Under the pieces are notes generated by a model that saw only the letters and a program-made list of their open reading frames with translations, did not search any database and had not been told where the DNA came from. A DNA stretch of 64,000 nucleotides, from contig JAVTVY010019621.1 of the NCBI GenBank assembly GCA_036873755.1, positions 1 to 64,000 on the forward strand, read 5' to 3'. The position numbers were made by a program, and so were the translations under genes. Origin of the DNA: Hanleya hanleyi. Lineage: Eukaryota > Mollusca > Polyplacophora > Lepidopleurida > Hanleyidae. Shown one piece after another: positions 23,701 through 36,337 of the stretch (position 1 is the first letter of the stretch; each line of letters starts with the position of its first letter).

Positions 23701-24352
23701 CACAAAAACTGCATGATAACTTAGTAAATAATCATCTGATCTAAAATGACATGGTTTTTGTCCCCTTTTCCTCGCAGAAAAGTAGGAATTTGAACCAAAA
23801 ATGACGAAAACAACATTTTTTGTTACGCCACATGGCCGCCATTTTGAATTTACTCATGATTTTCTGCTCGTAGCTATGCAAGAAGGTTCAAAATGACCCC
23901 AGTATGATAAACTACAAAGCCATGGAGTGTCAGCTCTAAATTTTTTGCCGATCCGAAGATAGGGCAGAAAGTTTTGGAAGGGGGCTCACAATGCCCCTCT
24001 CCCCCCCTAAGGTCTGGTAGTGTTAAAATTTCCCATAATCCATTGCATCTGCGAATATGCAAATCACCAGTAAGTAAGACCAGAACAAAAATGAAGCAAG
24101 TTAAATAAAATCAGTCACAATCACACTTCCTTAACGAAGATATTGCAAAAAATAGATGCTTTATCCTTATTTGACCTCTAATGACCTTTATGACCTAAAA
24201 AATGACCTTAACGGTCAAAAGTGAGAATGTCATCCGGTCACATCGTAATCTGCACACCATGTAGAGTTGATTAAGCCTGGATGACAGCTTTTAACACGCG
24301 ACGCCATCAAAAAGTTTTCTAGCCATCTTTGGGTTGGATGGCTGGTCTACTA
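20718..24352. mobile_element. 3.63-kb non-autonomous TIR DNA transposon, copy B
   Basis: Nearly identical to copy A at a constant offset of 6,487 bp. The one length difference I noticed is an extra A in an A-run near 22530. It has the same TTG flanks, the same site in the host gene and the same downstream deletion joint, so it was copied with its surroundings. Confidence 0.88.
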
Positions 24353-24429
24353 TTGAGAAAGACGATCTGCTCACAGGCTCTCTGAAAGGATGATTCTGCT
24401 TTTTCAAGACCAGCATACAATTTGGCGTG
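24353..24429 (-). pseudogene. Array gene copy 11, 5' part, promoter deleted
   Basis: Duplicate of 17865-17941 with the same GTG joint to mid-unit sequence, and the same 78-codon chance fusion ORF (start at 24555). Confidence 0.88.
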
Positions 24430-25094
24430 CGGATACTCTATAACGACGCGACCGGAACTACGATTTTTTTGTAATAAGCACAAATACGCTTTCGGTTTGT
24501 AAAAGATACAATATGCCTGCATCCGAAGCACACGTTTACAAGTATAATTGCGCAATTTGCTTCACCGTCTCCGAAAAGAGAACTTGCGGTAGATACATTT
24601 ATATGGGCTTCCGGTCTGTGCAGTTGCGCATAAACCGCGAACGTGCGGTGGCTACAATTTATATATGACTCTACCGGTCTGTGCAGTTCCGCATAAAAAA
24701 TCGAATATGATAAGTTATTACATAATTACCCAGCAAGTTATTTCATATTTATTAAATGCACGACAAATAAAACTATTGGCCCGATCTATCTCAAAAAGAA
24801 AATATCACCCAATCAAGACTGTCTCAAACTTTGCGCTCCGTGACTCCATCTTCCATACACAAATCGCTCTGAAAGTTACGTAGAATTTGGAAGATTTGCG
24901 ATATCTGTGTTGCATGCATGTGCATTAAGTCTATATGACGTAGAATTATTACCACTATCGTTTCTCTCGGTTTCCATGGTTGTTTTGATAACTGCTCAAG
25001 CTTTATTTCTTTCCTCTTTCCGTGAATGAATGAGTGAGTGTGGTAGATTATAATAATGTATAACGAGAACGGGAAGCCGTTCGGCATGGGCAAT

Positions 25095-25532
25095 TTATGT
25101 ATAAATGCTATATATTAATTGTGTGCTTAGTTTGAAGTCCTCTTTCGGGAGAAAGTGAGTGGCTCTGAAAAGAGCCTTTTGTTTTCTTCCAAAATCATAA
25201 GATTTCAATGAACAGATATTATCCTCGTCCATTTCCATCTCCTCAAGCATGTCATCCGCAGCTTCTGGTCCATACAGCGTACACCGAAGGCTTGTCACCA
25301 GGTCAGCTTTGTTGCAGGCGTATTCATAGAACGTAATCCGGAGGCCTTTCCCAGCTGCTATTTGTAGGCGGAGGTTGTAACGGAATGATTTACGGCCCTC
25401 TCTATTTGCCTTGTCGCAACGCTGCTGTAACTCTTCTAGCCGTTTGTTGAGAAAGACGATCTGCTCACAGGCTCTCTGAAAGGATGATTCTGCTTTTTCA
25501 AGACCAGCATACAATTTGGCGTGGTTCTCCAT
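25095..25532 (-). CDS. Array gene copy 12, stop-loss 145-codon read-through ORF
   Basis: The family ORF runs from 25532. The usual stop TGA at 25212-25214 is TGT here, so the frame continues for 39 more codons through the stem-loop and stops at 25095. Changes in the conserved part are Cys39, Lys62, Ile66, Ala92, Asp104 and Ile106. The TATA is mutated to TATGTAAA (25614-25621). If the mRNA is cleaved at the stem-loop it would have no stop codon, so this copy is probably non-functional or silent. Confidence 0.7.
   Translation of the reverse strand: MENHAKLYAGLEKAESSFQRACEQIVFLNKRLEELQQRCDKANREGRKSFRYNLRLQIAAGKGLRITFYEYACNKADLVTSLRCTLYGPEAADDMLEEMEMDEDNICSLKSYDFGRKQKALFRATHFLPKEDFKLSTQLIYSIYT
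25161..25176 (-). terminator. Histone-type 3' stem-loop, copy 12 (inside read-through ORF)
   Basis: Perfect consensus on the minus strand, lying within the extended reading frame. Confidence 0.85.
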
Positions 25533-26750
25533 GTCAGGAATTTTGTTCTGGACAATTGGTTGACTTTCTGTATTGCAAAATGATTGCGATATGATTAAAC
25601 ACGGCCGTCACGGTTTACATAGCCTGGAATCAAAACTGACTTGTGGCAAATGAGTGACTGCTGAAACGACTTTTTTCAAAACTGATGAGTCGGAAACCTC
25701 AACAGTGTGACAAGTATATGCCTAGCTTATATTCGGACAGCATTGAGACAGTATACGCCTTAACCCCTGCACATAATGACGAGATGACTGTAATCATTAA
25801 CTTGTGATCATGAGACAAAGGGCTAATCACGATCTGATTATTGTGAGTGACAGAGGAGAATCATTAAACAAATATTTACAATTCTATCAAATGGCACTTT
25901 ATTAGGTTGGTTTATACTGTGGCAAATCGCCCTGACATATTATTTTGAGAAATCGTATGGATGCTATGTTCTTTGCTACAATTTCGCGCTTTTTTTGCAT
26001 CATTTCGCACTATATGTGCGGATACTCTATAACGACACGACAGAAACTACGAATTTTCTGTAATAAGCACAAATACGCTTTCGGTTTGTAAAAGATACAA
26101 TATGCCTGCATCCGAAGCACACGTTTACAAGTATAATTGCGCAATTTGCTTCACCGTCTCCGAAAAGCGAACTTGCGGTAGATACATTTATATGGGCTTC
26201 CGGTCTGTGCAGTTGCGCATAAACCGCGAACTTGCGGTGGCTACAATTTATATATGACTCTACCGGTCTGTGCAGTTCCGCATAAAAAAACCGAATATGA
26301 TAAGTTATTACATAATTACCCAGCAAGTTATTTCATATTTATTAAATGCACGACAAATAAAACTATTGGCCTGATCTATCTCAAAAGAAAATATCACCCA
26401 AATCAAGACTATCTCAAACTGTGCGCTCCGTGACTCCATCTTCCATACACAAATCGCTCTGAAAGTTACGTAGAATTTGGAAGATTTGCGATATCTGTGT
26501 TGCATGCATGTGCATTAAGTCTATATGACGTAGAATTATTACCACTATCGTTTTTCTCGGTTTCCATGGTTGTTTTGATAACTGCTCAAGCTTTATTTCT
26601 TTCGTCTTTCCGTGAATGAATGAGTGAGGGTGGTAGATTAAAATAATGTATAACGAGAACGGGAAGCCGTTCGGCATGGGCAATTTATGTATAAATGCTA
26701 TATATTAATTGTGTGCTTAGTTTGAAGTCCTCTTTCGGAAGAAAGTGAGT

Positions 26751-26766
26751 GGCTCTAAAAAGAGAC
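26751..26766 (-). terminator. Degenerate histone-type stem-loop, copy 13
   Basis: The minus strand reads GTCTCTTTTTAGAGCC. The second stem base is changed, so one G-C pair is lost, and a C in the loop is also changed. Confidence 0.7.
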
Positions 26767-26799
26767 TTGTTTTCTTTCAAAATCATAAGATTTCAATGA

Positions 26800-27120
26800 T
26801 CAGACATTTTCCTCGTCCATTTCCATCTCCTCAAGCATGTCATCCACAGCTTTTGGTCCATACAGCGTACACCGAAGACTTGTCACCAGGTCAGCTTTGT
26901 TGCAGGCGTATTCATAGAACGTATTCCGGAGGTCTTCCCCGGCTGCTATATGTAGGCGGAGGTTGTAACGGAATGATTCACGGCCCTCTCTATTTGCCTT
27001 GTCGTAACGCTGCTGTAACTCTTCTAGCCGTTTGTTGAGAAAGACGATCTGGTCACAGGCTCTCTGAAAGGATGATTCTGCTTTTTCAAGACCAGTATAC
27101 AATTTGGCGTGGTTCTCCAT
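26800..27120 (-). CDS. Array gene copy 13, intact 106-aa protein
   Basis: Full-length ORF with Thr9, Asp23, Glu48, His57, Asp63 and Lys90. TATA box at 27203-27210. Its stem-loop is damaged, so correct 3' processing is doubtful. Confidence 0.8.
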   Translation of the reverse strand: MENHAKLYTGLEKAESSFQRACDQIVFLNKRLEELQQRYDKANREGRESFRYNLRLHIAAGEDLRNTFYEYACNKADLVTSLRCTLYGPKAVDDMLEEMEMDEENV

Positions 27121-28338
27121 GTCAGGAATTTTGTTCTGGATAATTGGTTGACTTTTCTGTATTGCAAAATGATTGCGATATGATTAAGTACGGCCGTCAC
27201 GGTTTATATAGCCTGAAATCAAAACTGACTTGTGGCAGATGAGTGACTGCTGACACGACTTTTTTCAAAACTGATGAGTGGGAAACCTCAACAGTGTGAC
27301 AAGTATATGCCTAGCTTATGTTCGGACAGCATTGAGACAGTATACGCCTTAACCCCTGCACATAATGACGAGATGATTGTAATCATTAACTTGTGATCAT
27401 GAGACAAAAGGCTAATCACGATCTGATTATTGTGAGTGACAGAGGAGAATCATTAAACACATAATTTACAATTCTATGAAATGGCACTTTATTAGGTTGG
27501 TTTATACTGTGGCAAATCGCACTGACATATTATTTTGAGAAATCGTATGGATGCTATGTTCTTTGCTACAATTTCCCGCTTTTTTACATCATTTCGCACT
27601 ATATGTGCGGATACTCTATAACGACACGACCGAAACTACGAATTATCTGTAATAAGCACAAATACGCTTTCGGTTTGTAAAAGACTACAATATGTCTGCA
27701 TCCGAAGCACACGTTTTCAAGTATAATTGCGCAATTTGCTTCACCGTGTCCGAAAAGCGAACTTGCGGTAGATACATTTATATGGGCTTCCGGTCTGTGC
27801 AGTTGCGCATAAACCGCGAACTTGCGGTGGCTACAATTTATATATGACTCTACCGGTCTGTGCAGTTTCGCATAAAATATCGAATATGATAAGTTATTAC
27901 ATAATTACCCAGCAAGTTATTTCATATTTATTAAATGCACGACAAATAAAACTATTGGACCGATCTATCTCAAAAGAAAATATCACCCAATCAAGACTGT
28001 CTCAAACTTTACGCTCCGTGACTCCATCTTCCATACACAAATCGCTCTGAAAGTTACGTAGAATTTGGAAGATTTGCGATATCTGTGTTGCATGTATGTG
28101 CATTAAGTCTATATGACGTAGAATTATTACCACTATCGTTTCTCTCGATTTCCATGGTTGTTTTGATAACTGCTCAAGCTTTATTTCTTTTCTCTTTCCG
28201 TGAATGAATGAGTGAGTGTGGTAGATTAAAATAATGTATAACGAGAACGGGAAGCCGTTCGGCATGGGCAATTTATGTATAAATGCTATATATTAATTGT
28301 GTGCTTAGTTTGAAGTCCTCTTTCGGGAGAAAGTGAGT

Positions 28339-28354
28339 GGCTCTGAAAAGAGCC
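28339..28354 (-). terminator. Histone-type 3' stem-loop, copy 14
   Basis: Perfect consensus on the minus strand. Confidence 0.9.
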
Positions 28355-28389
28355 TTTTGTTTTCTTTCAAAATCATAAGATTTCAATGA

Positions 28390-28710
28390 TCAGATATTAT
28401 CCTCGTCCATTTCCATCTCCTCAAGCATGTCATCCACAGCTTCTGGTCCATACAGCGTACACCGAAGACTTGTCACCAGGTCAGCTTTTTTGCAGGCGTA
28501 TTCATAGAACGTATTCCGGAGGCCTGCCCCAGCTGCTATTTGTAGGCGGAGGTTGTAACGGAATGATTTACGGCCCTCTCTATTTGCCTTGTCGTAACGC
28601 TGCTGTAACTCTTCTAGCCGTTTGTTGAGAAAGACGATCTGCTCACAGGCTCTCTGAAAGGATGATTCTGCTTTTTCAAGACCAGCATACAATTTGGCGT
28701 GGTTCTCCAT
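28390..28710 (-). CDS. Array gene copy 14, intact 106-aa protein
   Basis: The protein is identical to copy 10 (Ala62, Lys74, Asp104, Ile106), although the two genes are about 9.5 kb apart. TATA box at 28793-28800. Confidence 0.85.
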   Translation of the reverse strand: MENHAKLYAGLEKAESSFQRACEQIVFLNKRLEELQQRYDKANREGRKSFRYNLRLQIAAGAGLRNTFYEYACKKADLVTSLRCTLYGPEAVDDMLEEMEMDEDNI

Positions 28711-29928
28711 GTCAGGAATTTTGTTCTGGACAATTGGTTGACTTTTCTGTATTGCAAAATGATTGCGATATGATTAAACACGGCCGTCACGGTTTATATA
28801 GCCTGGAATCAAAACTGGCTTGTGGCAGATGAGTGACTGCTGACACGATTTTTTTCAAAACTGATGAGTTAGAAACCTCAACAGTGTGACAAGTATATGC
28901 CTAGCTTATTTTCGGACACCATTGGGACAGTATACGCCTTAACCCCTGCACATAATGACGAGATGATTGTAATCATTAACTTGTGATCATGAGACAAAGG
29001 GCTAATCACGATCTGATTATTGTGAGTGACAGAGGAGAATCATTAAACAAATAATTTACAATTCTATCAAATGGCACTTTATTAGGTTGGTTTATACTGT
29101 GGCAAATCGCCCTGACATATTATTTTGAGAAATCGTATGGATGCTATGTTCTTTGCTAAAATTTCCCGCTTTTTGCATCATTTCGCACTATATGTGCGGA
29201 TGCTCTATAACGACACGACCGAAACTACGAATTTTCTGTAATAAGCACAAATACGCTTTCGGTTTGTAAAAGACTACAATATGCCTGCATCCGAAGCACA
29301 CGTTTTCAAGTATAATTGCGCAATTTGCTTCACCGTCTCCGAGAAGAGAACTTGCGGTAGATACATTTATATGGGCTTCCGGTCTGTGCAGTTGCGCTTA
29401 AACCGCGAACTTGCGGTGGCTACAATTTATATATGACTCTACCGGTCTGTGCAGTTCCGCATAAAAAATCGAATATGATAAGTTATTACATAATTACCCA
29501 GCAAGTTATTTCATATTTATTAAATGCACGACAAATAAAACTATTGGCCCGATCTATCTCAAAAGAAAATATCACCCAAATCAAGACTATCTCAAACTGT
29601 GCGCTCCGTGACTCCATCTTCCATACACAAATCGCTCTGAAAGTTACGTAGAATTTGGAAGATTTGCGATATCTGTCTTGCATGCATGTGCATTAAGTCT
29701 ATGTGACGTAGAATTATTGCCACTATCGTTTCTCTCGGTTTCCATGGTTGTTTTGATAACTGCTCAAGCTTTATTTCTTTCCTCTTTCCGTGAATGAATG
29801 AGTGAGTGTGGTAGATTAAAATAATGTATAAGGAGAACGGGAAGCCGTTCGGCATGGGCAATTTATGTATAAATGCTATATATTAATTGTGTGCTTCGTT
29901 TGAAGTCCTCTTTCGGGAGAAAGTGAGT

Positions 29929-29944
29929 GGCTCTGAAAAGAGCC
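29929..29944 (-). terminator. Histone-type 3' stem-loop, copy 15
   Basis: Perfect consensus on the minus strand. Confidence 0.9.
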
Positions 29945-29979
29945 TTTTGTTTTCTTTCAAAATCATAAGATTTCAATGA

Positions 29980-30300
29980 TCAGATATTATCCTCGTCCAT
30001 TTCCATCTCCTCAAGCATGTCATCCACAGCTTCTGGTCCATACAGCGTACACCGAAGACTTGTCACCAGGTCAGCTTTGTTGCAGGCGTATTCATAGAAC
30101 GTATTCCGGAGGCCTTCCGCAGCTGCTATTTGTAGGCGGAGGTTGTAACCGAATGATTTACGGCCCTCTCTATTTGCCTTGTCGTAACGCTGCTGTAACT
30201 CTTCTAGCCGTTTGTTGAGAAAGACGATCTGCTCACAGGCTCTCTGAAAGGATGATTCTGCTTTTTCAAGACCAGCATACAATTTGGCGTGGTTCTCCAT
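29980..30300 (-). CDS. Array gene copy 15, intact 106-aa protein
   Basis: Full-length ORF with Gly51 in the basic strip, Ala61, Asp104 and Ile106. TATA box at 30382-30389. Confidence 0.84.
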   Translation of the reverse strand: MENHAKLYAGLEKAESSFQRACEQIVFLNKRLEELQQRYDKANREGRKSFGYNLRLQIAAAEGLRNTFYEYACNKADLVTSLRCTLYGPEAVDDMLEEMEMDEDNI

Positions 30301-31518
30301 GTCAGGAATTTTGCTCTGGACAATTGGTTGACTTTCTGTATTGCAAAATGATTGCGATATGATTAAACACGGCCGTCACGGTTTATATAGCCTGGAATCA
30401 AAAATGGCTTGTGGTAGATGAGTGACTGCTGACACGATTTTTTTCAAAACTGATGAGTCGGAAACCTCAACAGTGTGACAAGTATATGCCTAGCTTATTT
30501 TCGGACACCTTTGAGACAGTATACGCCTTAACCCCTGCACATAATGACGAGATGATTGTAATCATTAACTTGTGATCATGAGACATAGGGCTAATCACGA
30601 TCTGATTATTGTGAGTGACAGAGGAGAATCATTAAACAAATAATTTACAATTCTATCAAATGGCACTTTATTAGGTTGGTTTATACTGTGGCAAATCGCC
30701 CTGACATATTATTTTGAGAAATCGTATGGATGCTATGTTCTTTGCTAAAATTTCCCGCTTTTTTGCATCATTTCGCACTATATGTGCGGATACTCTATAA
30801 GGACACGAACGAAACCACGAATTTTCTGTAATAAGCACAAATACGCTTTCGGTTTGTAAAAGACTACAATATGCCTGCATCCGAAGCACACGTTTTCAAG
30901 TATAATTGCGCAGTTTGCTTCACCGTCTCCGAAAAGAGAACTTGCGGTAGATACATTTATATGGGCTTCCGGTCTGTGCAGTTGCGCATAAACCGCGAAC
31001 TTGCGGTGGCTACAATTTATATATGACTCTACCGGTCTGTGCAGTTCCGCATAAAAAAATCGAATATGATAAGTTATTACATAATTACCCAGCAAGTTAT
31101 TTCATATTTATTAAATGCACGAAAAATAAAACTATTGGCCCGATCTATCTCAAAAGAAAATATCACCCAATCAAGACTGTCTCAAACTTTGCGCTCCGTG
31201 ACTCCATCTTCCATACACAAATCGCTCTGAAAGTTACGTAGAATTTGGAAGATTTGCGATATCTGTGTTGCATGCATGTGCATTAATTCTATATGACGTA
31301 GAATTATTACCACTATCGGTTCTCTCGGTTTCCATGGTTGTTTTGATAACTGCTCAAGCTCTATTTCTTTCCTCTTTCCGCGAATGAATGAGTGAGTGTA
31401 GTAGATTAAAATAATGTATAACGAGAACGGGAAGCCGTTCGGCATGGGCAATTTATGTATAAATGCTATATATTAATTGTGTGCTTAGTTTGAAGTCCTC
31501 TTTCGGGAGAAAGTGAGT

Positions 31519-31534
31519 GGCTCTGAAAAGAGGC
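31519..31534 (-). terminator. Degenerate histone-type stem-loop, copy 16
   Basis: The minus strand reads GCCTCTTTTCAGAGCC; one stem pair is lost. Confidence 0.72.
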
Positions 31535-31569
31535 TTTTGTTTTCTTTCAAAATCATAAGATTTCAATGA

Positions 31570-31890
31570 TCAGAAATTTTTCTCGTCCATTTCCGTCTCC
31601 TCAAGCATGTCATCCACAGCTTCTGGTCCATACAGCGTACACCGAAGACTTGTCACCAGGTCAGCTTTGTTGCAGGCGTATTCATAGAACGTATTCCGGA
31701 GGCCTTCCCCAGCTGCTATTTGTAGGCGGAGATTGTAACGGAATGATTTACGGCCCTCTCTATTTGCCTTGTCGTAACGCTGCTGTAACTCTTCTAGCGG
31801 TTTGTTGAGAAAGACGATCTGCTCACAGGCTCTCTGAAAGGATGATCCTGCTTTTTCAAGACCAGCATACAATTTGGCGTGGTTCTCCAT
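31570..31890 (-). CDS. Array gene copy 16, intact 106-aa protein
   Basis: Full-length ORF with Gly15, Pro31 inside the predicted coiled coil, Thr99, Lys104 and Phe106. The proline (shared with copy 17) should kink the first helix. TATA box at 31973-31980. Confidence 0.8.
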   Translation of the reverse strand: MENHAKLYAGLEKAGSSFQRACEQIVFLNKPLEELQQRYDKANREGRKSFRYNLRLQIAAGEGLRNTFYEYACNKADLVTSLRCTLYGPEAVDDMLEETEMDEKNF

Positions 31891-33107
31891 GTCAGGAATT
31901 TTGTTCTGGACAATTGGTTGACTTTTCTGTATTGCAAAATGATTGCGATATGATTAAACACGGCCGTCACGGTTTATATAGCCTGGAATCAAAACTGACT
32001 TGTGGCAGATGAATGACTGCTGACACGACTTTTTTCAAAACTGACGAGTCGGAAACCTCAACAGTGTGACAAGTATATGCTTAGCTTATGTTCGGACAGC
32101 ATTGAGACAGTATACGCCTTAACCCCTGCACATAATGACGGGATGATTGTAATCATTAACTTGTGATCATGAGACAAAGGGCTAATCACGATCTGATTAT
32201 TGTGAGTGACATAGGAGAATCATTAACAAATAATTTACAATTCTATCAAATGGCACTTTATTAGGTTGGTTTATACTGTGGCAAATCGCCCTGACATATT
32301 ATTTTGAGAAATCGTATGGATGCTATTTTCTTTGCTACAATTTCGCGCTTTTTTGCATCATTTCGCACTATATGTGTGGATACTCTATAACGACACGACC
32401 GAAACTACGAATTTTCTGTAATAAGCACAAATACGCTTTCGGTTTGTAAAAGACTACAATATTGCTGCATCCGAAGCACACGTTTTCAAGTATAATTGCG
32501 CAATTTGCTTCACCGTCTCCGAAAAGAGAACTTGCGGTAGATACATTTATATGGGCTTCCGGTCTGTGCAGTTGCGCATAAACCGCGAACTTGCGGTGGC
32601 TACAATTTATATATGATTCTACCGGTCTGTGCAGTTCCGCATAAAAAATCGAATATGATAAGTTATTACATAATTACCCAACAAGTTATTTCATATTCAT
32701 TAAATGCACGACAAATAAAACTATTGGCCCGATCTATCTCAAAAGAAAATATCACCCAATCAAGACTGTCTCAAACTTTGCGCTCCGTGACTCTATCTTC
32801 CATACACAAATCGCTCTGAAAGTTACGTAGAATTTGGAAGATTTGCGATATCTGTGTTGCATGCATGTGCATTAAGTCTATATGACGTAGAATTATTACC
32901 ACTATCGTTTCACTCGGTTTCCATGGTTGTTTTGATTACTGCTCAAGCTTTATTTCTTTCCTCTTTCCGTGAATGAATGAGTGAGTGTGGTAGATTAAAA
33001 TAACGTATAACGAGAACGGGAAGCCGTTCGGCATGGGCAGTTTATTTATAAATGCTATGTATTAATTGTGTGCTTAGTTTGAAGTCCTCTTTCGGGAGAA
33101 AGTGAGT

Positions 33108-33123
33108 GTCTCTCAAAAGAGCC
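33108..33123 (-). terminator. Degenerate histone-type stem-loop, copy 17
   Basis: The minus strand reads GGCTCTTTTGAGAGAC. One stem pair is lost and the last loop base is changed. Confidence 0.72.
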
Positions 33124-33158
33124 TTTTGTTTTCTTTCAAAATCATAAGATTTCAATGA

Positions 33159-33479
33159 TCAGACATTTTCCTCGTCCATTTCCATCTCCTCAAGCATGTC
33201 ATCCCCAGCTTCTGGTCCATACAGCGTACACCGAAGACTTGTCACCAGGTCAGCTTTGTTGCAGGCGTATTCATAGAACGTATTCCGGAGGCCTTCCCCA
33301 GCTGCTATTTGTAGGCGGAGGTTGTAACGGAATGATTTACGGCCCTCTCTATTTGCCTTGTCGTAACGCTGCTGTAACTCTTCTAGCGGTTTGTTGAGAA
33401 AGACGATCTGCTCACAGGCTCTCTGAAAGGATGATCCTGCTTTTTCAAGAGCAGCATACAATTTGGCGTGGTTCTCCAT
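33159..33479 (-). CDS. Array gene copy 17, intact 106-aa protein
   Basis: Full-length ORF with Ala10, Gly15, Pro31 and Gly92. TATA box at 33562-33569. The shared Pro31 and Gly15 link it to copy 16. Confidence 0.8.
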   Translation of the reverse strand: MENHAKLYAALEKAGSSFQRACEQIVFLNKPLEELQQRYDKANREGRKSFRYNLRLQIAAGEGLRNTFYEYACNKADLVTSLRCTLYGPEAGDDMLEEMEMDEENV

Positions 33480-34694
33480 GTCAGGAATTTTGTTCTGGAC
33501 AATTGGTTGACTTTTCTGTATTGCAAAATGATTGCGATATGATTAAACACGGCCGTCACGGTTTATATAGCCTGGAATCAAAACTGACTTGTGGCAGATG
33601 AATGACTGCTTACACGACTTTTTTCAAAACTGATGAGTCGGAAACCTCAACAGTGTGACAAGTATGTGCCTAGCTTATGTTCGGACAGCATTGAGACAGT
33701 ATACGCCTTAACCCCTGCACATAATGACGAGATGATTGTAATCATTAACTTGTGATGATGAGACAAAGGGCTAATCACGATCTGATTATTGTGAGTGACA
33801 GAGGAGAATCATTAAACAAATAATTTACAATTTTATCAAATCGCACTTTATTAGGTTGGTTTATACTGTGGCAAATCGCCCTGACATATTATTTGAGAAA
33901 TCGTATGGATGCTATGTTCTTTGCTACAATTTCGCGCTTTTTTGCATCATTTCGCACTATATGTGCGGATACTCTATAACGACACGACCGAAACTACGAA
34001 TTTTCTGTAATAAGCACAAATACGCTTTCGGTTTGTAAAAAACTACAGTATGCCTGCATCCGAAGCACACGTTTTCAAGTATAATTGCGCAATTTGCTTC
34101 ACCGTCTCCGAAAAGAGAACTTGCGGTAGATACATTTATATGGGCTTCCGGTCTGCGCAGTTGCGCATAAACCGCGAACTTGCGGTGGCTACAATTTATA
34201 TGACTCTACCGGTCTGTGCAGTTCCGCATAAAAAATCGAATATGATAAGTTATTACATAATTACCCAGCAAGTTATTTCATATTTATTAAATGCACGACA
34301 AATAAAACTATTGGCCCGATCTATCTCAAAAGAAAATATCACCAAATCAAGACTGTCTCAAACTTTGCGCTCCGTGACTCCATCTTCCATACACAAATCG
34401 CTCTGAAAGTTACGTAGAATTTGGAAGATTTGCGATATCTATGTTGCATGCATGTGCATTAAGTCTATATGACGTAGAATTATTACCACTATCCTTTCTC
34501 TCGGTTTCCATGGTTGTTTTGATAACTGCTCAAGCTTTATTGTTTTCCTCTTTCCGTGAATGAATGAGTGAGTCTGGTAGATTAAAATAATGTATAACGA
34601 GAACGGGAAGCCGTTCGGCATGGGCAATTTATGTATAAATGCTATATATTAATTGTGTGCTTAGTTTGAAGTCCACTTTCGGGAGAAAGTGAGT

Positions 34695-34710
34695 GGCTCT
34701 GAAAAGAGCC
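34695..34710 (-). terminator. Histone-type 3' stem-loop, copy 18
   Basis: Perfect consensus on the minus strand. The downstream purine motif is changed here (the plus strand reads ccactttc). Confidence 0.86.
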
Positions 34711-34745
34711 TTTTGTTTTCTTTCAAAATCATAAGGTTTCAATGA

Positions 34746-35067
34746 TCAGACATTTTCCTCGTCCATTTCCATCTCCTCAAGCATGTCATCCACAGCTTCT
34801 GGTCCATACAGCGTACACCGAAGACTTGTCACCAGGTCAGCTTTGTTGCAGGCGTATTCATAGAACGTATTCCGTGAGGCCTTCCCCAGCTGCTATTTGT
34901 AGGCGGAGGTTGTAACGGAATGATTTACGGCCCTCCCTATTTGCCTTGTCGTAACGCTGCTGTAACTCTTCTAGCCGTTTGTTGAGAAAGACGATCTGCT
35001 CACAGGCTCTCTGAAAGGATGATTCTGCTTTTTCAAGACCAGCATACAATTTGGCGTGGTTCTCCAT
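34746..35067 (-). pseudogene. Array gene copy 18, single-base frameshift
   Basis: One extra base near 34875 (the plus strand reads attccgtgaggcc) shifts the frame after residue 63, giving a 69-codon ORF that stops at 34858. TATA box at 35150-35157. Confidence 0.85.
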
Positions 35068-36286
35068 GTCAGGAATTTTGTTTTGGACAATTGGTTGACT
35101 TTTCTACATTGCAAAATGATTGCAATATGATTAAACACGGCCGTCACGGTTTATATAGCCTGGAATCAAAACTGACTTGTGGCAGATGAATGACTGCTGA
35201 CACGACTTTTTTCAAAACTGATGAGTTGAAAACCTCAACAGTGTGACAAGTATATGCCTAGCTTATGTTCGGACAGCATTGAGACAGTATTCGGCTTAAC
35301 CCCTGCACATAATGACGAGATGATTGTAATCATTAACTTGTGATGATGAGACAAAGCGCTAATCACGATCTGATTATTGTGAGTGACAGAGGAGAATCAT
35401 TAAACAAATAATTTACAATTCTATCAAATGGCACTTTATTAGGTTGGTTTATACTGTGGCAAATCGCCCTGACATATTATTTTGAGAAATCGTATGGATG
35501 CTATGTTCTTTGCTACAATTTCCCGCTATTTTTGCATCATTTCGCACTATATGTACGGATACTCTATAACAACACGACCGAAACTACGAATTTTCTGTAA
35601 TAAGCACAAATACGCTTTCGGTTTGTAAGAGACTACAATATGCCTGCATCCGAAGCACGCGTTTTCAAGTATAATTGCGCAATTTGCTTCACCGTCTCCG
35701 AAAAGAGAACTTGCGGTAGATACATTTATATGGGCTTCCGGTCTGTGCAGTTGCGCATAAACCGCGAACTTGCGGTGGCTACAATTTATATATGACTCCA
35801 CCGGTCTGTGCAGTTCCGCATAAAAAATCGAATATGATAAGTTATTACATAATTACCCAGCAAGTTATTTCATATTTATTAAATGCATGACAAATAAAAC
35901 TATTGGCCCGATCTATCTCAAAAGAAAATATCACCCAATCAAGACTGTCTCAAACTTTACGCTCCGTGACTCCATCTTCCATACACAAATCGCTCTGAAA
36001 GTTACGTAGAATTTGGAAGATTTGCGATATCTATGTTGCATGCATGTGCATTAAGTCTATATGACGTAGAATTATTACCACTATCCTGTCTCTCGGTTTC
36101 CATGGTTGTTTTGATAACTGCTCAAGCTTTATTGTTTTCCTCTTTCCGTGAATGAATGAGTGAGTCTGGTAGATTAAAATAATGTATAACGAGAACGGGA
36201 AGCCGTTCGGCATGGGCAATTTATGTATAAATGCTATATATTAATTGCGTGCTTAGTTTGAAGGCCTCTTTCGGGAGAAAGTGAGT

Positions 36287-36302
36287 GGATCTTAAAAGAG
36301 TC
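36287..36302 (-). terminator. Degenerate histone-type stem-loop, copy 19
   Basis: The minus strand reads GACTCTTTTAAGATCC. Two stem pairs are lost and one loop base is changed; shared with copy 20. Confidence 0.65.
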
Positions 36303-36337
36303 TTTTGTTTTCTTTCAAAATCATAACATTTCAATGA

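Larger units (their letters stand above)
20718..25207. repeat. Segmental duplication of 14231-18720 (offset about 6.49 kb)
   Basis: The whole block of transposon, truncated gene 5' end, deletion joint and following unit recurs with very few differences. Similarity probably extends further left, but the left flanks are mosaic: near 19800-19900 the sequence matches the variant of about 6800-6880 instead, as expected from later gene conversion. The right end is set where copy A gains its duplicated stem-loop segment. Confidence 0.85.
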
